From: an uncultured Chloroflexota bacterium
Lineage (GTDB): Bacteria; Chloroflexota; Dehalococcoidia; UBA2979
DNA: 6,203 nucleotides
Direction of reading: 5' to 3'
Assembly: GCA_902827055.1 (NCBI GenBank)
Contig: CADEHD010000135.1
Span: 1 to 6,203, forward strand
Both the position numbers and the translations under genes were made by a program. This document shows, one piece after another, positions 1-5,576 of this stretch. Below the pieces are notes generated by a model, which searched no databases, was not told the origin of the DNA, and saw only the letters and a program-made list of their open reading frames with translations. How positions within the stretch are numbered: the stretch's first letter is position 1; each line of letters begins with the position of its first letter.

Positions 1-1206
1 GAACAGGGCGACGGTGAACCCGATCCCCGCGAGCGCGCCCATCCCGACAACGCCCGCCCATCGCACTTCCGAGGGCAACTCGGCGCCGAGTCGCACGGCG
101 ACGAACGTTCCCGCGAGGATGCCGGCCGGCTTGCCGAGCAGGAGCCCCAGCGCGACTCCCCAGGTCAGTGGCGAGGTGGTGGCGATCCCCAGGGCATCGC
201 CTCGGAGGTCCACGCCGGCGTTCGCGAACGCGAACAGCGGCAGGATCCCGTAGGCGACCCACGGGTTGAGCTCGTGCTCGAGCCGATCGAGCGGCGCGAT
301 GCTCGCGTTGTTGAGGCGCCGCAGGCGGCTGACGGCGACCACATGGTGATGTCGCCGGGATAGCTCGTTCGAAGCCTGCGACTCGGCCTCCACGGAGCGC
401 AGGATCTCGCGCGCCTCGCCCACGAATGCTCGGGGGTCGCGCCACGAGCGCCACGGCGTCATCAGGCCCAGCGCCACGCCCACCGTCGTCGGGTGCACTC
501 CGGACTCGATGACCGCGATCCAGGTCAGGACGCCCATGAGGAGATAGGCCGCAATCTCCCGCACCCCCAGCCGATTCAGCGCGTACGTTACGCCGAGGAG
601 AACCGCGGCCACGGCCAGCGCCTCGAGCGACACCTCTGCCGCGTAGAAGATCGCGATCACGGCCACGGCACCGAGGTCGTCGAAGATGGCGATCCCCAGC
701 AGCATCACCTTCAAGCCGATCGGCACGCGCGGCCCGAGGAGTGTTGCCACGCCGAGGGCGAACGCGATGTCCGTGGCGATGGGGACGCCCCACCCGCGCG
801 CTGCCTCGGGATCCCGCACAATCGCGAGGAAGATGAGGGCGGGCACGATCATCCCGCCCGCGGCCGCGAACAGCGGCACGAGCGCGCGTCGAACGGAGTT
901 CAGCTCGCCGATCACCAGCTCGCGCTTGATCTCCAGGCCCATGAGGAAAAAGAACACCACCATCGCGACGTTGTTCACCCACCAGTGGAGTGACTCGTCG
1001 ACGCGGTACAGCCCCACATCGATGACGATGTGCTGTTCGATGAGGGCGTGATACGTCGCGGACCACGGTGAGTTCGCCCACGCGATGGCGACCAGGGCCG
1101 CGGCCATGAGCAGCAGGCCACCGGACGCCTCGGTGGCGATGAATTCCTGGACCGGCTGCATGATCGTGCGGAGCGGGGATGGCCGATTCCGCCGTTGTGC
1201 TGTCAT
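1..1206 (-). CDS. nhaA: Na+/H+ antiporter NhaA, C-terminus cut by window edge
   Basis: Inner-membrane antiporter that exports Na+ in exchange for protons, controlling pH and sodium. The frame is open from 1206 to the left edge (402 residues) and reads as NhaA throughout. Seen in order: EASGG near residue 26, FLMGLEIKREL (88-97), ATDIAFALG (144-152, Asp146), AIFDDLGA (173-180) with the paired Asp176/Asp177 that bind Na+/H+, SGVHPT (235-240), LFAFANAGVDL (324-334), LLGKPAGI (356-363, Lys359) and GIGFTVALF at the cut end. By family homology these match E. coli Asp133, Asp163/164 and Lys300. About 30-50 residues are probably missing. The segment at 255-310, between the sixth conserved block and the last helices, is longer and charged (contains RRHHHVV), as in the longer NhaA proteins. 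The start at 1206 has a weak GGGGA 8 bases upstream; Met16 at 1161 is the alternative. It lies 63 bp downstream of the Cys/His mini-protein and could be co-transcribed with it. Confidence 0.95.
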   Translation of the reverse strand, partial: MTAQRRNRPSPLRTIMQPVQEFIATEASGGLLLMAAALVAIAWANSPWSATYHALIEQHIVIDVGLYRVDESLHWWVNNVAMVVFFFLMGLEIKRELVIGELNSVRRALVPLFAAAGGMIVPALIFLAIVRDPEAARGWGVPIATDIAFALGVATLLGPRVPIGLKVMLLGIAIFDDLGAVAVIAIFYAAEVSLEALAVAAVLLGVTYALNRLGVREIAAYLLMGVLTWIAVIESGVHPTTVGVALGLMTPWRSWRDPRAFVGEAREILRSVEAESQASNELSRRHHHVVAVSRLRRLNNASIAPLDRLEHELNPWVAYGILPLFAFANAGVDLRGDALGIATTSPLTWGVALGLLLGKPAGILAGTFVAVRLGAELPSEVRWAGVVGMGALAGIGFTVALF

Positions 1207-1269
1207 CGAGTGAGTCCCCGGGGAGCGGACCGTCCGCGCGCTTCCGTCATGCGGACCTGGCGGTGCTGG

Positions 1270-1437
1270 CTACCGAGGCTGGTACTGCTCGCAGGGGAAG
1301 ACCCAGTTGGCGATCGAATCGACCCAGATGCCGGAAGAGGGGCACCGAGTGCAGTTCTCGCTGCCGTCCTTGTGTGCGGCTTGCGAGTGCCCGCACTGGC
1401 ACGGGGGCGTGGTTGGCTCGGCGGAGGGGGTCGTCAT
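1270..1437 (-). CDS. 55-residue Cys/His-rich mini-protein, putative zinc knuckle
   Basis: A 55-residue frame, ATG to TAG, whose start is backed by GAGGAG with a 7-base spacer. The sequence has the pattern Cys13-x-Cys15-Gly-His17-x4-His22-x6-Cys29-x2-Cys32, then a Trp/Phe-rich tail (W38, W45, F47) and Cys49. A CxCGHxxxxH...CxxC arrangement occurs in small uncharacterised proteins of high-GC bacteria and looks like a metal site, most likely zinc. That is inferred from ligand spacing, not demonstrated. The first 12 residues are Thr/Pro-rich and probably disordered; there is no signal peptide or membrane segment. It sits 63 bp upstream of nhaA on the same strand and in the same frame, after a 136-bp gap from the HDOD gene. 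A weak TAnnnT -10 (TAAGCT, 1490-1485) lies about 50 bases upstream of the start. Function unknown. Confidence 0.72.
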   Translation of the reverse strand: MTTPSAEPTTPPCQCGHSQAAHKDGSENCTRCPSSGIWVDSIANWVFPCEQYQPR

Positions 1438-1444
1438 CGATGGG

Positions 1445-1450
1445 CTCCTC
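1445..1450 (-). promoter_or_regulatory. Strong Shine-Dalgarno (GAGGAG) of the mini-protein gene
   Basis: GAGGAG on the minus strand, 7 bases before the ATG at 1437. It is the best ribosome binding site in the window and is the main evidence that the 55-codon frame is translated. Confidence 0.65.
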
Positions 1451-1528
1451 GGCGCGGGGGCGGAACGGCCTCCTGTGCCGCGTCAGCTTACCCGAGGTGC
1501 CTGCTCCTGGACGAGGGTGGTCATGCTC

Positions 1529-1558
1529 GCCCTTGCGGCCTGCTCGTTCGGCAAGGGC
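1529..1558 (-). terminator. GC stem-loop after the HDOD gene, possible terminator
   Basis: Perfect 8-bp inverted repeat GCCCTTGC / GCAAGGGC (1529-1536 and 1551-1558) with a 14-base loop, starting 15 bases past the HDOD stop codon. Position and stem suit a transcription terminator or 3' stabiliser. There is no U-tract after the stem, so a classic intrinsic terminator is not shown. Confidence 0.35.
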
Positions 1559-1573
1559 CGTCGAGGCGTGTGC

Positions 1574-2458
1574 CTAGCCGAGTAGCGTCGCCTCGACGAA
1601 CGAGTCGGACTTCTCGACGATGCCCTCGACGCCGCCCAGCGATCCCATCGCGGCCGACCACGGCTGGCGCAGCCACACCTCGGGGACCTCGGTGGGTCCG
1701 GCGAGGCCGCGCGGGTTCTCGAGTCCGTCCGGGAGGCCGCACGCGCTGGCGAGCGCGCGAGCGTGGTGCAGGACCTCCGCGAGGGTGCCCGGCTGCGTCT
1801 CGGGTGGCTGTGGCCAGGCGCCAATCGCCTCCACGAGGTCTTCCGGGAAGTTCCACTGGCGCGCCAGCAGACGCCCGAGGTCCGAATCCGTGTATCCGAA
1901 GAGCGCCAGTTCCGCCTCGCGAAGCGAGATCCCGCCCTCCTGGGCCAGCGACATGGCGTCCCCCAGGAGGTCGGGCGCCTGCTGGTCGAGGGCGAGCAGC
2001 CCGATGGCGTGCAGGACGCCCGCGGTGAACGCCTGGTGGCGGTCGAGTCGCATGCGCTGCGCGGCAGGGCCCGCGATGATGCCGACGCCCACGCAGAATC
2101 GCCAGAAGTCGTACCGCTCGATGAGGCCTTCGTGGCTCGCGCGGTTCATGACGGTGGACACGAGTACGGCGGACCGTACGGTGCGCGATCCGAGGAGGAC
2201 GACCGCGTCTCGAACGGTGCTGATCCGGCGGGCGTGGCCGTAGTAGGCCGAGTTCGCCATCCGGAGCATCTTCGCCGAGAGGGCCTGGTCGGCCGACATC
2301 ACATCGGCGAGTTCGTTCGCTGAGATCGACTGTTCCTCGGTCAGCGCCAGCACGCGCACCGCGACGCCCGAGACGGGGCGCAGCGTGGCGACTCGCGCGG
2401 CAAGCTCCTCAAGTGAGGGGTAGTCGAAGTGTTCGTCTTCGTGCCGTACTGCGACCAT
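1574..2458 (-). CDS. HDOD-domain signalling protein
   Basis: 294-residue cytoplasmic protein with an HDOD domain from about residue 14 to 215. HDOD is a catalytically dead relative of the HD phosphohydrolases, used as a scaffold in signalling, motility and stress regulation. Diagnostic stretches: YPSLEELAARVATL (13-26), the MSADQALSAKMLRMANSAYYG block (54-74), AVVLLGSRTVRSAVL (85-99), FWRFCVGVGIIAG (118-130), AGVLHAIGLLAL (146-157) and LLARQWNFPEDLVEAIG (197-213). The HD-type metal residues are gone: the usual LHDIG-like site reads LHAIG, and the FWRH-like His is Phe121. The C-terminal 80 residues have no recognisable output domain, so this is a single-domain form. The ATG at 2458 is chosen because GGAGG lies 9 bases upstream; an upstream in-frame ATG at 2506 has no ribosome site. 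No partner is visible, and the biological process cannot be told from the sequence. Confidence 0.88.
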   Translation of the reverse strand: MVAVRHEDEHFDYPSLEELAARVATLRPVSGVAVRVLALTEEQSISANELADVMSADQALSAKMLRMANSAYYGHARRISTVRDAVVLLGSRTVRSAVLVSTVMNRASHEGLIERYDFWRFCVGVGIIAGPAAQRMRLDRHQAFTAGVLHAIGLLALDQQAPDLLGDAMSLAQEGGISLREAELALFGYTDSDLGRLLARQWNFPEDLVEAIGAWPQPPETQPGTLAEVLHHARALASACGLPDGLENPRGLAGPTEVPEVWLRQPWSAAMGSLGGVEGIVEKSDSFVEATLLG

Positions 2459-2467
2459 GCGTCCATG

Positions 2468-2472
2468 CCTCC
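2468..2472 (-). promoter_or_regulatory. Shine-Dalgarno (GGAGG) that sets the HDOD start
   Basis: GGAGG on the minus strand, 9 bases before the ATG at 2458. It lies inside the longer alternative frame that begins at 2506, and favours the shorter protein. Confidence 0.5.
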
Positions 2473-2553
2473 GGCGCGCCTTGCGACCGCCATCCGTGCC
2501 GTCCATATGAGGGTCGGCACCGATGCATGGATTCTGAATGTGGCCGTTGTGCT

Positions 2554-2579
2554 GGATTCAGGCGCCGGATTCGGGCGCC
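2554..2579. repeat. 13-bp tandem direct repeat with embedded palindrome
   Basis: GGATTCAGGCGCC (2554-2566) is followed directly by GGATTCGGGCGCC (2567-2579), with 12 of 13 bases identical. A third GGATTC lies at 2529-2534. Because GGCGCC is self-complementary, the pair also forms a perfect inverted repeat, CAGGCGCC / GGCGCCTG (2559-2566 and 2574-2581), with a 7-base loop. It sits between nuoB and the HDOD gene, 72 bases past the nuoB stop and about 100 upstream of the HDOD start. It could be an operator for the HDOD gene or a processing or termination hairpin for nuoB. No U-tract follows it. The rest of this 195-bp gap shows no gene. Confidence 0.5.
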
Positions 2580-2653
2580 TGTTCAGGTGGTGCGCGAGAG
2601 CCGACTGAAGCCAATCGGGGCGTCGCCCCCGGCACGTCCTGGCGAGTGCGCCC

Positions 2654-3373
2654 TTAGAGCTGGCGGGCGAGCGGGTGCCCACCGACGAGGCGGTTCGGGT
2701 CATCGAGGCCCGTGTACGGCGGGAACAACGACTCCAGCTCGCGCCGGATAGGGTCGCCCTCCGGGAGATAACGAGAGAAATCGCCGTCCGGCTCGGGCCG
2801 ACCTCGATCGCCGGAGACGCCGTGGTGTCGGATCTTGTCCTGGAGGAGCATCAGCCCCTGCAGCAGGGACTCGGGGCGCGGAGGGCATCCGGGCACGTAG
2901 ACATCTACCGGTGTGATCAGATTCACGCCCGGGAGCACCGAGTATCCGAACGCGAAGGGCCCACCCATGATCGCGCAGCCGCCCATCGAGATGACCCAGC
3001 GCGGCTCGGCCATCTGCAGGTAGACGCGGCGCACGGCCGGGGCCATCTTCCAGGTCACCGTGCCGGCCACGATCATGAGGTCTGCCTGGCGAGGGGACGC
3101 GCGGAACACCTCGGAGCCGAAGCGGGCGATGTCGTAGCGCGACGTGGCAGTTGCGATCATCTCGATGGCACAGCACGCCAGCCCGAACATCGCGGGCCAC
3201 AGGCTCGACGAGCGGGCCCAGTTCAGCAGCCCGTCCACGGAGGTCAGGAGGACGTTCTTCTGGACCTCTTCCTCGAGCGAGAGCGCCGAGGCCGGGTTCA
3301 TATCCTGGTACAGCAGCGGAATGGACCGCTGCCCGTGCGAGTGGCTCGAACCGGTCGGGTCAATCATCGTCAT
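2654..3373 (-). CDS. nuoB: NADH-quinone oxidoreductase subunit B (NuoB), stand-alone
   Basis: Complex I subunit that carries Fe-S cluster N2, the last electron carrier before quinone, at the junction of the peripheral arm and the membrane. The 239-residue product has the full cluster signature: GLACCAIEMI (Cys67-Cys68), ISMGGCAI (Cys133) and VDVYVPGCPPRPESLL (Cys163), plus AGTVTWKMAPAVRRVY (103-118). Spacing is CC-x64-C-x29-C, one residue longer in the second gap than E. coli NuoB. Residues 1-40 form an extra polar N-terminus, and the C-terminus runs about 60 residues past the last motif. ATG 3373 is preferred, with GGA 7 bases upstream. The frame continues to a TTG at 3457, but that codon lies in the predicted -35 box. 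Neither neighbour is a nuo gene, although nuoA and nuoC normally flank nuoB, so this is an orphan copy. A membrane-bound hydrogenase-type small subunit is less likely given the NuoB-specific motifs. Confidence 0.93.
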   Translation of the reverse strand: MTMIDPTGSSHSHGQRSIPLLYQDMNPASALSLEEEVQKNVLLTSVDGLLNWARSSSLWPAMFGLACCAIEMIATATSRYDIARFGSEVFRASPRQADLMIVAGTVTWKMAPAVRRVYLQMAEPRWVISMGGCAIMGGPFAFGYSVLPGVNLITPVDVYVPGCPPRPESLLQGLMLLQDKIRHHGVSGDRGRPEPDGDFSRYLPEGDPIRRELESLFPPYTGLDDPNRLVGGHPLARQL

Positions 3374-3428
3374 CGGTAGGTCCGTTGCGCGCGCCACATC
3401 GAGGGATCGCCCGGGTTTGAGCGCCCCA

Positions 3429-3457
3429 ATGCTATCCGCGCCTGCCGAGGCCCGCAA
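3429..3457 (-). promoter_or_regulatory. Candidate promoter of nuoB
   Basis: Minus strand TTGCGG (3457-3452), a 17-base spacer and TAGCAT (3434-3429), matching 3/6 and 4/6 of the sigma-70 consensus. Transcription would begin near 3422, leaving a leader of about 50 bases before the ATG at 3373. It falls in the 109-bp gap after the HAD gene. Inferred from pattern only. Confidence 0.3.
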
Positions 3458-3482
3458 ACTTCGCGCGAGGCGGCGGCGCCGG

Positions 3483-4163
3483 TCAACTGATCACTTCGTG
3501 ATAACGGAGCCACCCGAGGATCTGGGCCGGCGGATCCGCGCGCGGGTCGACGCGTTCCGCGGTCCAGCCGCGCTCCCGGGCGGCCTCGACGTTCTCGATG
3601 CGGTCATCGAAGAAGAGGATGGACTCTGGCGCAATGGCCGTTCCAGCTTCGACCGCTCTATACGCGCCGGGGTCGGGCTTCGCGACGCTCAGCTCGTGGC
3701 TGCCGAACCGATGCTGCATCCGAGCCAGTGACGGGTACTCTTGCGCCGCATCCGGGCCATCGAACAGGTGCCGCCAGTCTGCGTCGTTGAGATTGCAGAG
3801 CGCGGCCGTCGCGACACCGGCGACAGCGAGGGCATCGAACACGTGGTCGACGCCGGGGTACTCGGAACCGAGTGTCGCCGCTGTGATTCGCCGCGCATCC
3901 TCGATCGAGAACCGTCCGCGAGACGCTTCTACGAACAGTCGCAGAAACGACTCATTGTCGATCTCTCCGCGCGTCCTCGACGGCAGCGCCGCGAGACGTC
4001 GCTCGAACTCCTCCCACCACGCGACGTCGGGTGGGAACCCCGCTCGCGCGGCGTCCTCCTGCCACGAGCGACCCGCATCGACCAGCACGCTCCCGACGTC
4101 GAATACGACGAGTCGGATGGGGGTCACGCCTGCTCGTGGTTCCCGCGGGCCCGAGGAGGGCAC
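3483..4163 (-). CDS. HAD-superfamily hydrolase (subfamily IA-like), motif variants
   Basis: 226-residue cytoplasmic HAD-fold protein, probably a phosphatase; substrate not predictable. Motif I is VVFDVGSVLVD (19-29) with nucleophile Asp22. The usual second Asp is Gly24, as in the YihX-like group. A helical cap follows at about 33-100. Motif II reads ALCNLND (121-127), with Cys122 where Ser or Thr is expected. Motif III Lys is in SVAKPDPGAY (Lys162). Motif IV is ILFFDDRIENVEAARERGW (Asp186/Asp187). The GTG at 4163 is 3 bp after the desulfurase stop, so the two genes are probably co-transcribed. A second in-frame GTG at 4127 would give a protein starting MTPIRLVVFD, a more typical HAD N-terminus. 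Neither start has a clear Shine-Dalgarno, so the start is uncertain. A role tied to the desulfurase is possible from position only. Confidence 0.85.
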   Translation of the reverse strand: MPSSGPREPRAGVTPIRLVVFDVGSVLVDAGRSWQEDAARAGFPPDVAWWEEFERRLAALPSRTRGEIDNESFLRLFVEASRGRFSIEDARRITAATLGSEYPGVDHVFDALAVAGVATAALCNLNDADWRHLFDGPDAAQEYPSLARMQHRFGSHELSVAKPDPGAYRAVEAGTAIAPESILFFDDRIENVEAARERGWTAERVDPRADPPAQILGWLRYHEVIS

Positions 4164-4166
4164 GCG

Positions 4167-5384
4167 CTAGCTCACGAGCCACGGCGCCCACTCGGGGGGT
4201 GCCGCCACCCGCACCGGTGAGAGCGCGCGCATTCGCTCGACGATCGGCGGCAGCACCGTCAGCAGGCGGTCGACGTCACGCTCGGCGTTCTCGCGTCCCA
4301 GGGTGATGCGCAGCGAGCCGCGTGCGAGATCGGGGGGTACGCCCATGGCCACGAGCACGTGGCTCGGCTCGACGGACCCGGTGGTGCACGCCGAGCCGCT
4401 CGAGGCGGCGACGCCAGCGAGGTCCAGCGCCAGCAGGATCGACTCGCCTTCGACGAACCCCACCACCACTGAGACGTTGCCGGGCAGGCGCTGCGCCGGG
4501 TCTCGAGGTCCCGTGACGCCGAGCAGCGGGATGCGGCGCGGCAACTCGGTGAGGAGGCGGGTCTGCAGCGCGCGGTCGCGGGTGAGGTCCGCCTCGCGCT
4601 CCTCGTGGGCGAGGCGCATTGCGGTCGCGAGGCCCACGATGGCGGCCGTGTTCTCGGTGCCGGCGCGGCGATCTCGCTCCTGGCTGCCGCCGAGGATCTG
4701 TGGCGCGAGCGGTGTGCCGGACCGGACGTAGAGGACGCCCGCACCTCGAGGGCCGTACAGCTTGTGCGCGGTTATCGTCAGGAGGTCCACCCCGAGGCGG
4801 TTCACGTCCAGTGCAAAGTGCGCAGCGCTCTGGACGGCGTCCGTGTGAAGGACGGCCCGCGGATTCCGCTCGCGCACGGCGCGACCGATCGCGGCGAGGT
4901 CGTTGATTGCACCTACCTCGTTGTTGGCGTGCATGACGCTGACCAGGACCGTGTCGTCGCGGACGGCTGCGGCAACGGCTGCCGGGTCGACGCGTCCCTC
5001 GCGGTCCACGCCCACCAGGCTGACCGTCGCGCCCTCGTGCTGCAGCTGCTCGGCCGTGTCGAGGACGGCGTGGTGCTCGACGGCGGTGGTGACGAGATGC
5101 TGACCGCGAGACCTCGAGGCCGCGAGCACACCGCGGAGCGCCAGGTTGTCCGACTCGGACCCGCCCGAGGTGAACACGATTTCCTCGGGGCGCGCGCCCA
5201 GCAGGTCTGCCACCGTCTCGCGCGCCTCATCGATGGCGCGCCGCGTGGCCTGCGCCTCCACGTAGATGGAGGAGGGGTTGTGCCAGCGCTCCCGGAGGTA
5301 GGGCAGCATCGCTTCGACCACTCGTTCGTCGGGTCGCGTGGTCGCCGCGTGGTCGAGGTAGGTCCGGCCGGCCGGTTCGCTCAT
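4167..5384 (-). CDS. Cysteine desulfurase, group I (IscS/NifS-type)
   Basis: PLP enzyme that converts cysteine to alanine and holds the sulfur as a persulfide for Fe-S clusters, tRNA thiolation or cofactors. The 405-residue length suits IscS/NifS. Visible motifs: YLDHAATT (9-16), HNPSS (35-39), FTSGGSESDN (71-80), EHHAVLDT (103-110, His104 on the cofactor), MHANNEVGAIN (151-161), HTDAVQS (180-186, Asp182), ITAHKLYGPRGAG (204-216, PLP Lys208), GGSQERDRRAGTEN (232-245) and ASSGSACTTGSVEPSHV (327-343, persulfide Cys333). The extended SSGSAC loop places it in group I rather than the SufS group. ATG 5384 is chosen because homologues start a few residues before YLDHAATT; no clear Shine-Dalgarno precedes it. 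No scaffold gene (iscU/sufU) or thiouridylase follows. It faces a SufR-like regulator across 192 bp, which suggests Fe-S-responsive control. iscS versus nifS cannot be decided. Confidence 0.95.
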   Translation of the reverse strand: MSEPAGRTYLDHAATTRPDERVVEAMLPYLRERWHNPSSIYVEAQATRRAIDEARETVADLLGARPEEIVFTSGGSESDNLALRGVLAASRSRGQHLVTTAVEHHAVLDTAEQLQHEGATVSLVGVDREGRVDPAAVAAAVRDDTVLVSVMHANNEVGAINDLAAIGRAVRERNPRAVLHTDAVQSAAHFALDVNRLGVDLLTITAHKLYGPRGAGVLYVRSGTPLAPQILGGSQERDRRAGTENTAAIVGLATAMRLAHEEREADLTRDRALQTRLLTELPRRIPLLGVTGPRDPAQRLPGNVSVVVGFVEGESILLALDLAGVAASSGSACTTGSVEPSHVLVAMGVPPDLARGSLRITLGRENAERDVDRLLTVLPPIVERMRALSPVRVAAPPEWAPWLVS

Positions 5385-5408
5385 CGTCAAGGTGGCACCC
5401 TGCGCTCT

Positions 5409-5420
5409 CCGCCCGGGCGG
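5409..5420. repeat. 12-bp perfect palindrome in the desulfurase leader
   Basis: CCGCCCGGGCGG is exactly self-complementary and ends 25 bases before the desulfurase ATG. It could be a protein site or part of a leader RNA structure. In such GC-rich DNA it could also be chance. Confidence 0.35.
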
Positions 5421-5423
5421 ATC

Positions 5424-5476
5424 GTACCCCGAGCCGGGCCTGCGGCTGGGGAGGTGAGTCGCCGCCTCGGGGGTAC
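5424..5476 (-). promoter_or_regulatory. Nested inverted repeats, possible desulfurase leader RNA structure
   Basis: An outer pair, GTACCCCGAG (5424-5433) and CTCGGGGGTAC (5466-5476), is complementary with one bulged base. Sharing its left arm is an alternative hairpin: AGCCG / CGGCT (5432-5436 and 5443-5447), flanked by CCCC / GGGG (5427-5430 and 5448-5451) with one bulge and a 6-base loop. The two structures exclude each other. If the desulfurase transcript starts upstream of 5476, its leader could switch between them; no ligand or function is known. GGGTACCC (5471-5478) is also a perfect palindrome. Confidence 0.25.
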
Positions 5477-5482
5477 CCTTAC

Positions 5483-5505
5483 TTTTTCTCACGTACTGCG
5501 AAAAA
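5483..5505. promoter_or_regulatory. A/T-rich 23-bp inverted repeat, candidate operator of the SufR-like regulator
   Basis: The repeat is TTTTTCnCA (5483-5491), 5 bases, then TGnGAAAAA (5497-5505), with 8 of 9 positions in each arm complementary. It is the only A/T-rich patch in this GC-rich stretch and lies in the divergent gap, 98 bases from the desulfurase start and 71 from the regulator start. It ends two bases before a TTGACC box. Winged-helix dimers of this family bind such inverted repeats, so autoregulation and control of the desulfurase are the natural inference. Confidence 0.55.
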
Positions 5506-5507
5506 CA

Positions 5508-5537
5508 TTGACCCGTTCGATGCGGCCCGCATACCCT
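5508..5537 (+). promoter_or_regulatory. Candidate promoter of the SufR-like regulator
   Basis: TTGACC (5508-5513, 5/6 to the -35 consensus), an 18-base spacer and TACCCT (5532-5537), which keeps the T, A and final T of a -10 box. Transcription would begin near 5544, about 33 bases before the ATG. The spacer and -10 region include TGCGGcCCGCA (5521-5531), a short palindrome. The inverted repeat at 5483-5505 lies just upstream of the -35. Confidence 0.35.
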
Positions 5538-5576
5538 CGATCTCATGGACGTGATGCTGCTTCACCCCGGCCGACC

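Noticed and set aside
255..450. Longer charged loop of NhaA considered as an inserted domain
   Set aside because: Comparable longer loops are known in many NhaA proteins, and the flanking motifs stay in frame and order.
493..993. Plus-strand frame opposite nhaA, rich in His, Glu and Arg
   Set aside because: The composition is the complement of hydrophobic antiporter codons; the minus strand gives clear NhaA.
1483..1524. 13-codon minus-strand frame (MTTLVQEQAPRVS) between the HDOD gene and the mini-protein
   Set aside because: Too short to judge, without a convincing ribosome site, and it starts just past the candidate terminator stem.
1195..2028. Long plus-strand frame crossing the mini-protein and the HDOD gene
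   Set aside because: The product is Arg/Pro/Gly-rich with no domain, and it overlaps two better-supported genes on the other strand.
2617..2629. GGGGC-GTC-GCCCC hairpin 24 bases past the nuoB stop as a terminator
   Set aside because: The 5-bp stem is expected by chance in such GC-rich DNA, and no U-tract follows.
2675..3379. Plus-strand frame opposite nuoB
   Set aside because: It is a shadow of a gene with all cluster cysteines in the right places on the minus strand.
3490..3502. ATCAC-TTC-GTGAT inverted repeat at the end of the HAD gene
   Set aside because: It lies within the last codons, the stem is only 5 bp, and no U-tract follows; the codons explain it.
5385..5546. In-frame 54-residue upstream extension of the cysteine desulfurase, to an ATG at 5546
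   Set aside because: It would run through the inverted repeat and hairpins, has no family resemblance, and homologues start just before YLDHAATT.
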